7,721 nucleotides of DNA. It comes from Peptococcaceae bacterium (GTDB taxonomy: Bacteria; Bacillota; Peptococcia; DRI-13; UBA5745). Positions 6,568 to 7,721 of this stretch are shown here, in pieces. The stretch covers positions 1 to 7,721 of the forward strand of contig JAISDM010000088.1 in NCBI GenBank assembly GCA_031264885.1, in the 5' to 3' direction. The notes beneath the pieces are model-generated. The model saw only the letters and a program-made list of their open reading frames with translations. It did no database searches and had not been told where the DNA came from. The position numbers were made by a program, and so were the translations under genes. The number at the start of each line of letters is the position of its first letter. The first letter of the stretch is position 1.

Positions 6568-6596
6568 ATTATAATCCGGAAGCCGTAAGGTGTCAA
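6568..6596 (-). promoter_or_regulatory. Perfect consensus sigma-70 promoter for the MFS gene
   Basis: On the - strand, TTGACA (6596-6591), a 17-base spacer and TATAAT (6573-6568) match the consensus at all 12 positions with ideal spacing. Transcription would start near 6561, giving a leader of under 30 bases to the ATG at 6533. No operator-like palindrome overlaps it; the nearest large palindrome is upstream at 6649-6676. Confidence 0.75.
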
Positions 6597-6648
6597 ACCG
6601 CGCGAACCGCATCAGCAATTGCGCCAAACCGCGCCAAAACAGGCGGCA

Positions 6649-6676
6649 GAATGACGCCCCTGCAGGCGCGTCATTC
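6649..6676. repeat. 28-base near-perfect palindrome
   Basis: GAATGACGC (6649-6657) and GCGTCATTC (6668-6676) are exact inverted copies around CCTGCAGG (6659-6666), itself a perfect palindrome. Only the pair 6658/6667 does not match. It lies about 50 bases upstream of the MFS -35 box, so it could be a protein-binding site or a small repeat. CGCCCCTGCA within it (6655-6664) recurs at 6717-6726. Confidence 0.6.
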
Positions 6677-6696
6677 GCCTGGCGACCGGCGGCGCG

Positions 6697-6725
6697 GCAG
6701 GGTACCAGTGCGGCGCCGCCCCTGC
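6697..6725. repeat. GC-rich hairpin with palindromic loop
   Basis: GCAGGG (6697-6702) pairs with CCCTGC (6720-6725). The loop contains the perfect palindrome GCGGCGCCGC (6710-6719). It forms the middle of a run of three GC-rich palindromes in the methyltransferase-MFS gap. Confidence 0.45.
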
Positions 6726-6747
6726 ATACACATCATTCACGACACCG

Positions 6748-6771
6748 TAGGGGCGGCATCCTGCCGCCCTA
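6748..6771. repeat. GGGGCGGCA hairpin after the methyltransferase gene
   Basis: GGGCGGCA (6751-6758) and TGCCGCCC (6762-6769) form an 8-base stem on a 3-base loop, extended by TA/TA past a bulged G. It starts 18 bases after the methyltransferase stop, so it could help end that transcript, but no T-run follows. The core matches the hairpin at 123-157. Confidence 0.55.
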
Positions 6772-6789
6772 GACCGTCCGGAAACGCGA

Positions 6790-7605
6790 TCAGCCTTTCT
6801 CCGGCGCCCACCAAATGACGCAAGTGCGCGTTTCTATGCGAAAAACAACAGCGCCGCCGGCGTCCCGGGTCAAATACGTCCGCAAATTCGCGGCAAACAG
6901 CGGCAGCTTGTCCTCCGGCATCCCGGGTTGGAGCTTTCGCAGATAAGCGACCGCTTCATCCTCGCCGCCGAACCTCTTCGTAAATCCGTCGGTCATAACC
7001 TTCACGCTCGGATCGTAGCCCAGGTTATAGATGTTGTTGAAGAACCCGTTATAGCCGTTCGCCCTGCCCATTGGCGGACGCATAGGCGGCTTGCCGTCTT
7101 CCGGCAGACAGCCCTTGAACAGCACTCCGATCAGTTCGGGAATACTGGGCGCGTTCGCCCAAATCACGATTGCCGCGTACTTGTTGGCAAGCGCCGTAAT
7201 ACCGTCGATATCGCTCATCGCCTCAGTACGGGAGGCAATGACAATATCGTGCTTCCCCACATCCATACCCGGTTTTACGTCAAACCAGTCCATATTGACG
7301 GTATGTATCTTATCCGCGACACCCATACGGGCCGCGTTCGCCGCGCAATGCGCCAGCATCTTAGGCGCGGAGTCCAGCGAGGTAACCGACCGGGCCCGCT
7401 TTGCCGCAAGCGTACTGATTCTGCCCGGTCCACAGCCGATGTCAAGCACCGTATCAGTCGGCTGAATATCGAGACAGTCCAGCTGCGGCTCAGTGTATTC
7501 AAGTTCCATCATCGCCATCATATTGTAGAAATCAGCGTTGTCGTCCCAGCAAATTTTCGGCGGTTTCATAACCTGCAAATAGGTTTTTTGATCCATCCCG
7601 TTCAT
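6790..7605 (-). CDS. Class I SAM-dependent methyltransferase
   Basis: A 271-residue cytoplasmic protein with a Rossmann-type methyltransferase core. Motif I is VLDIGCGPG (53-61), the glycine-rich SAM loop. The acidic residue binding the SAM ribose is probably D78 in SLDSAP (76-81), and MDWFDV (105-110) fits the adenine-contact region. The part after about residue 150 carries a Pro/Gly-rich insert (169-187) and probably the substrate-binding lid; I recognise no subfamily from it. The ATG at 7605 has GGAGGT 5 bases upstream. That Shine-Dalgarno lies inside the end of a short ORF (7663-7607) whose stop is one base before this start, so translation may be coupled. The gene is separated from the MFS gene by 256 bases holding a promoter, so it is probably a separate unit. 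The methyl acceptor is unknown. Confidence 0.85.
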   Translation of the reverse strand: MNGMDQKTYLQVMKPPKICWDDNADFYNMMAMMELEYTEPQLDCLDIQPTDTVLDIGCGPGRISTLAAKRARSVTSLDSAPKMLAHCAANAARMGVADKIHTVNMDWFDVKPGMDVGKHDIVIASRTEAMSDIDGITALANKYAAIVIWANAPSIPELIGVLFKGCLPEDGKPPMRPPMGRANGYNGFFNNIYNLGYDPSVKVMTDGFTKRFGGEDEAVAYLRKLQPGMPEDKLPLFAANLRTYLTRDAGGAVVFRIETRTCVIWWAPEKG

Positions 7606-7606
7606 C

Positions 7607-7663
7607 TTATACCTCCAGCCAGCGTTCGATATCCCCTGATCGTTCCGCCTTCATAAATAGCAT
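7607..7663 (-). CDS. Possible 18-residue leader peptide ORF upstream of the methyltransferase
   Basis: ATG at 7663 to TAA at 7609-7607 encodes MLFMKAERSGDIERWLEV. AAGGAG (7676-7671) lies 7 bases before the ATG, an ideal Shine-Dalgarno. The stop is one base before the methyltransferase ATG, and the methyltransferase Shine-Dalgarno is inside the last codons. This fits a translated leader that couples to the next gene. It could also be chance or the remains of a longer gene. No homologue is recognised, and no run of a single amino acid suggests classical attenuation. Confidence 0.35.
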   Translation of the reverse strand: MLFMKAERSGDIERWLEV

Positions 7664-7681
7664 AAACAGACTCCTTGTATT

Positions 7682-7687
7682 ATTATA
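7682..7687 (-). promoter_or_regulatory. Candidate -10 box for the leader ORF and methyltransferase
   Basis: TATAAT on the - strand, a perfect -10. The hexamer at 17-base spacing (TGGTAC, 7710-7705) is a poor -35. A start near 7675 would leave almost no room before the AAGGAG site, so a second AT-rich -10-like site further up (TATTAT near 7716-7711) may be the one used, with its -35 beyond the window. Confidence 0.35.
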
Positions 7688-7721
7688 ACACGTCTGATAA
7701 AATAGTACCATAATACTTTGA

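Noticed and set aside
6568..6573. TATAATATG read as a start codon region
   Set aside because: The ATG inside the -10 box has no ribosome binding site, and the MFS frame has a stop just before its ATG at 6533.

Overview
The window reads as part of the chromosome of a strictly anaerobic, GC-rich bacterium, most likely a clostridial Bacillota or a Synergistota member; the sequence alone does not settle which. The basis is a single-chain molybdenum hydroxylase of the Desulfovibrio gigas Mop type, a divergent uroporphyrinogen-decarboxylase-like (corrinoid methyltransferase superfamily) protein, a flavoredoxin-type flavoprotein, strong AGGAGG-type ribosome binding sites and many small palindromic intergenic repeats.

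Layout. The last codons of an unidentified + strand gene end at base 74. Every other gene is on the - strand. In their direction of transcription, from the right end of the window, they are: a short leader ORF (7663-7607) that abuts a class I SAM-dependent methyltransferase (7605-6790); an MFS transporter (6533-5397) with a perfect consensus sigma-70 promoter; a Mop-like molybdopterin aldehyde oxidoreductase (5270-2445) with its own candidate promoter; and a two-gene unit of a UroD-family protein (2012-1008) and a flavoredoxin-type flavin reductase (965-402), 42 bases apart. The convergent gap at 75-401 has a strong hairpin and a long imperfect palindrome. The gap at 2013-2444 is almost filled by nested palindromes. 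The gap at 6534-6789 has a cluster of short GC-rich palindromes plus the MFS promoter.

How the genes may work together (inference). The Mop-like enzyme would oxidise an aldehyde or hydroxylate a heterocycle or aromatic. It has no FAD domain, so it must pass electrons to an outside acceptor. The MFS protein could move the substrate or product. The UroD-like protein and flavin reductase form a separate small operon that could supply a demethylation or ring-modifying step and a flavin redox partner. No substrate can be named from the sequence, and no corrinoid protein, molybdenum cofactor gene or regulator lies in the window.

I do not see a clear new defence or catalytic system. The most unusual material is the intergenic palindrome set. 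One palindrome appears to have been opened at its central CTAG by other palindromic DNA, with CTAG present at both junctions. Two of the palindromes, about 2 kb apart, share the same internal layout.
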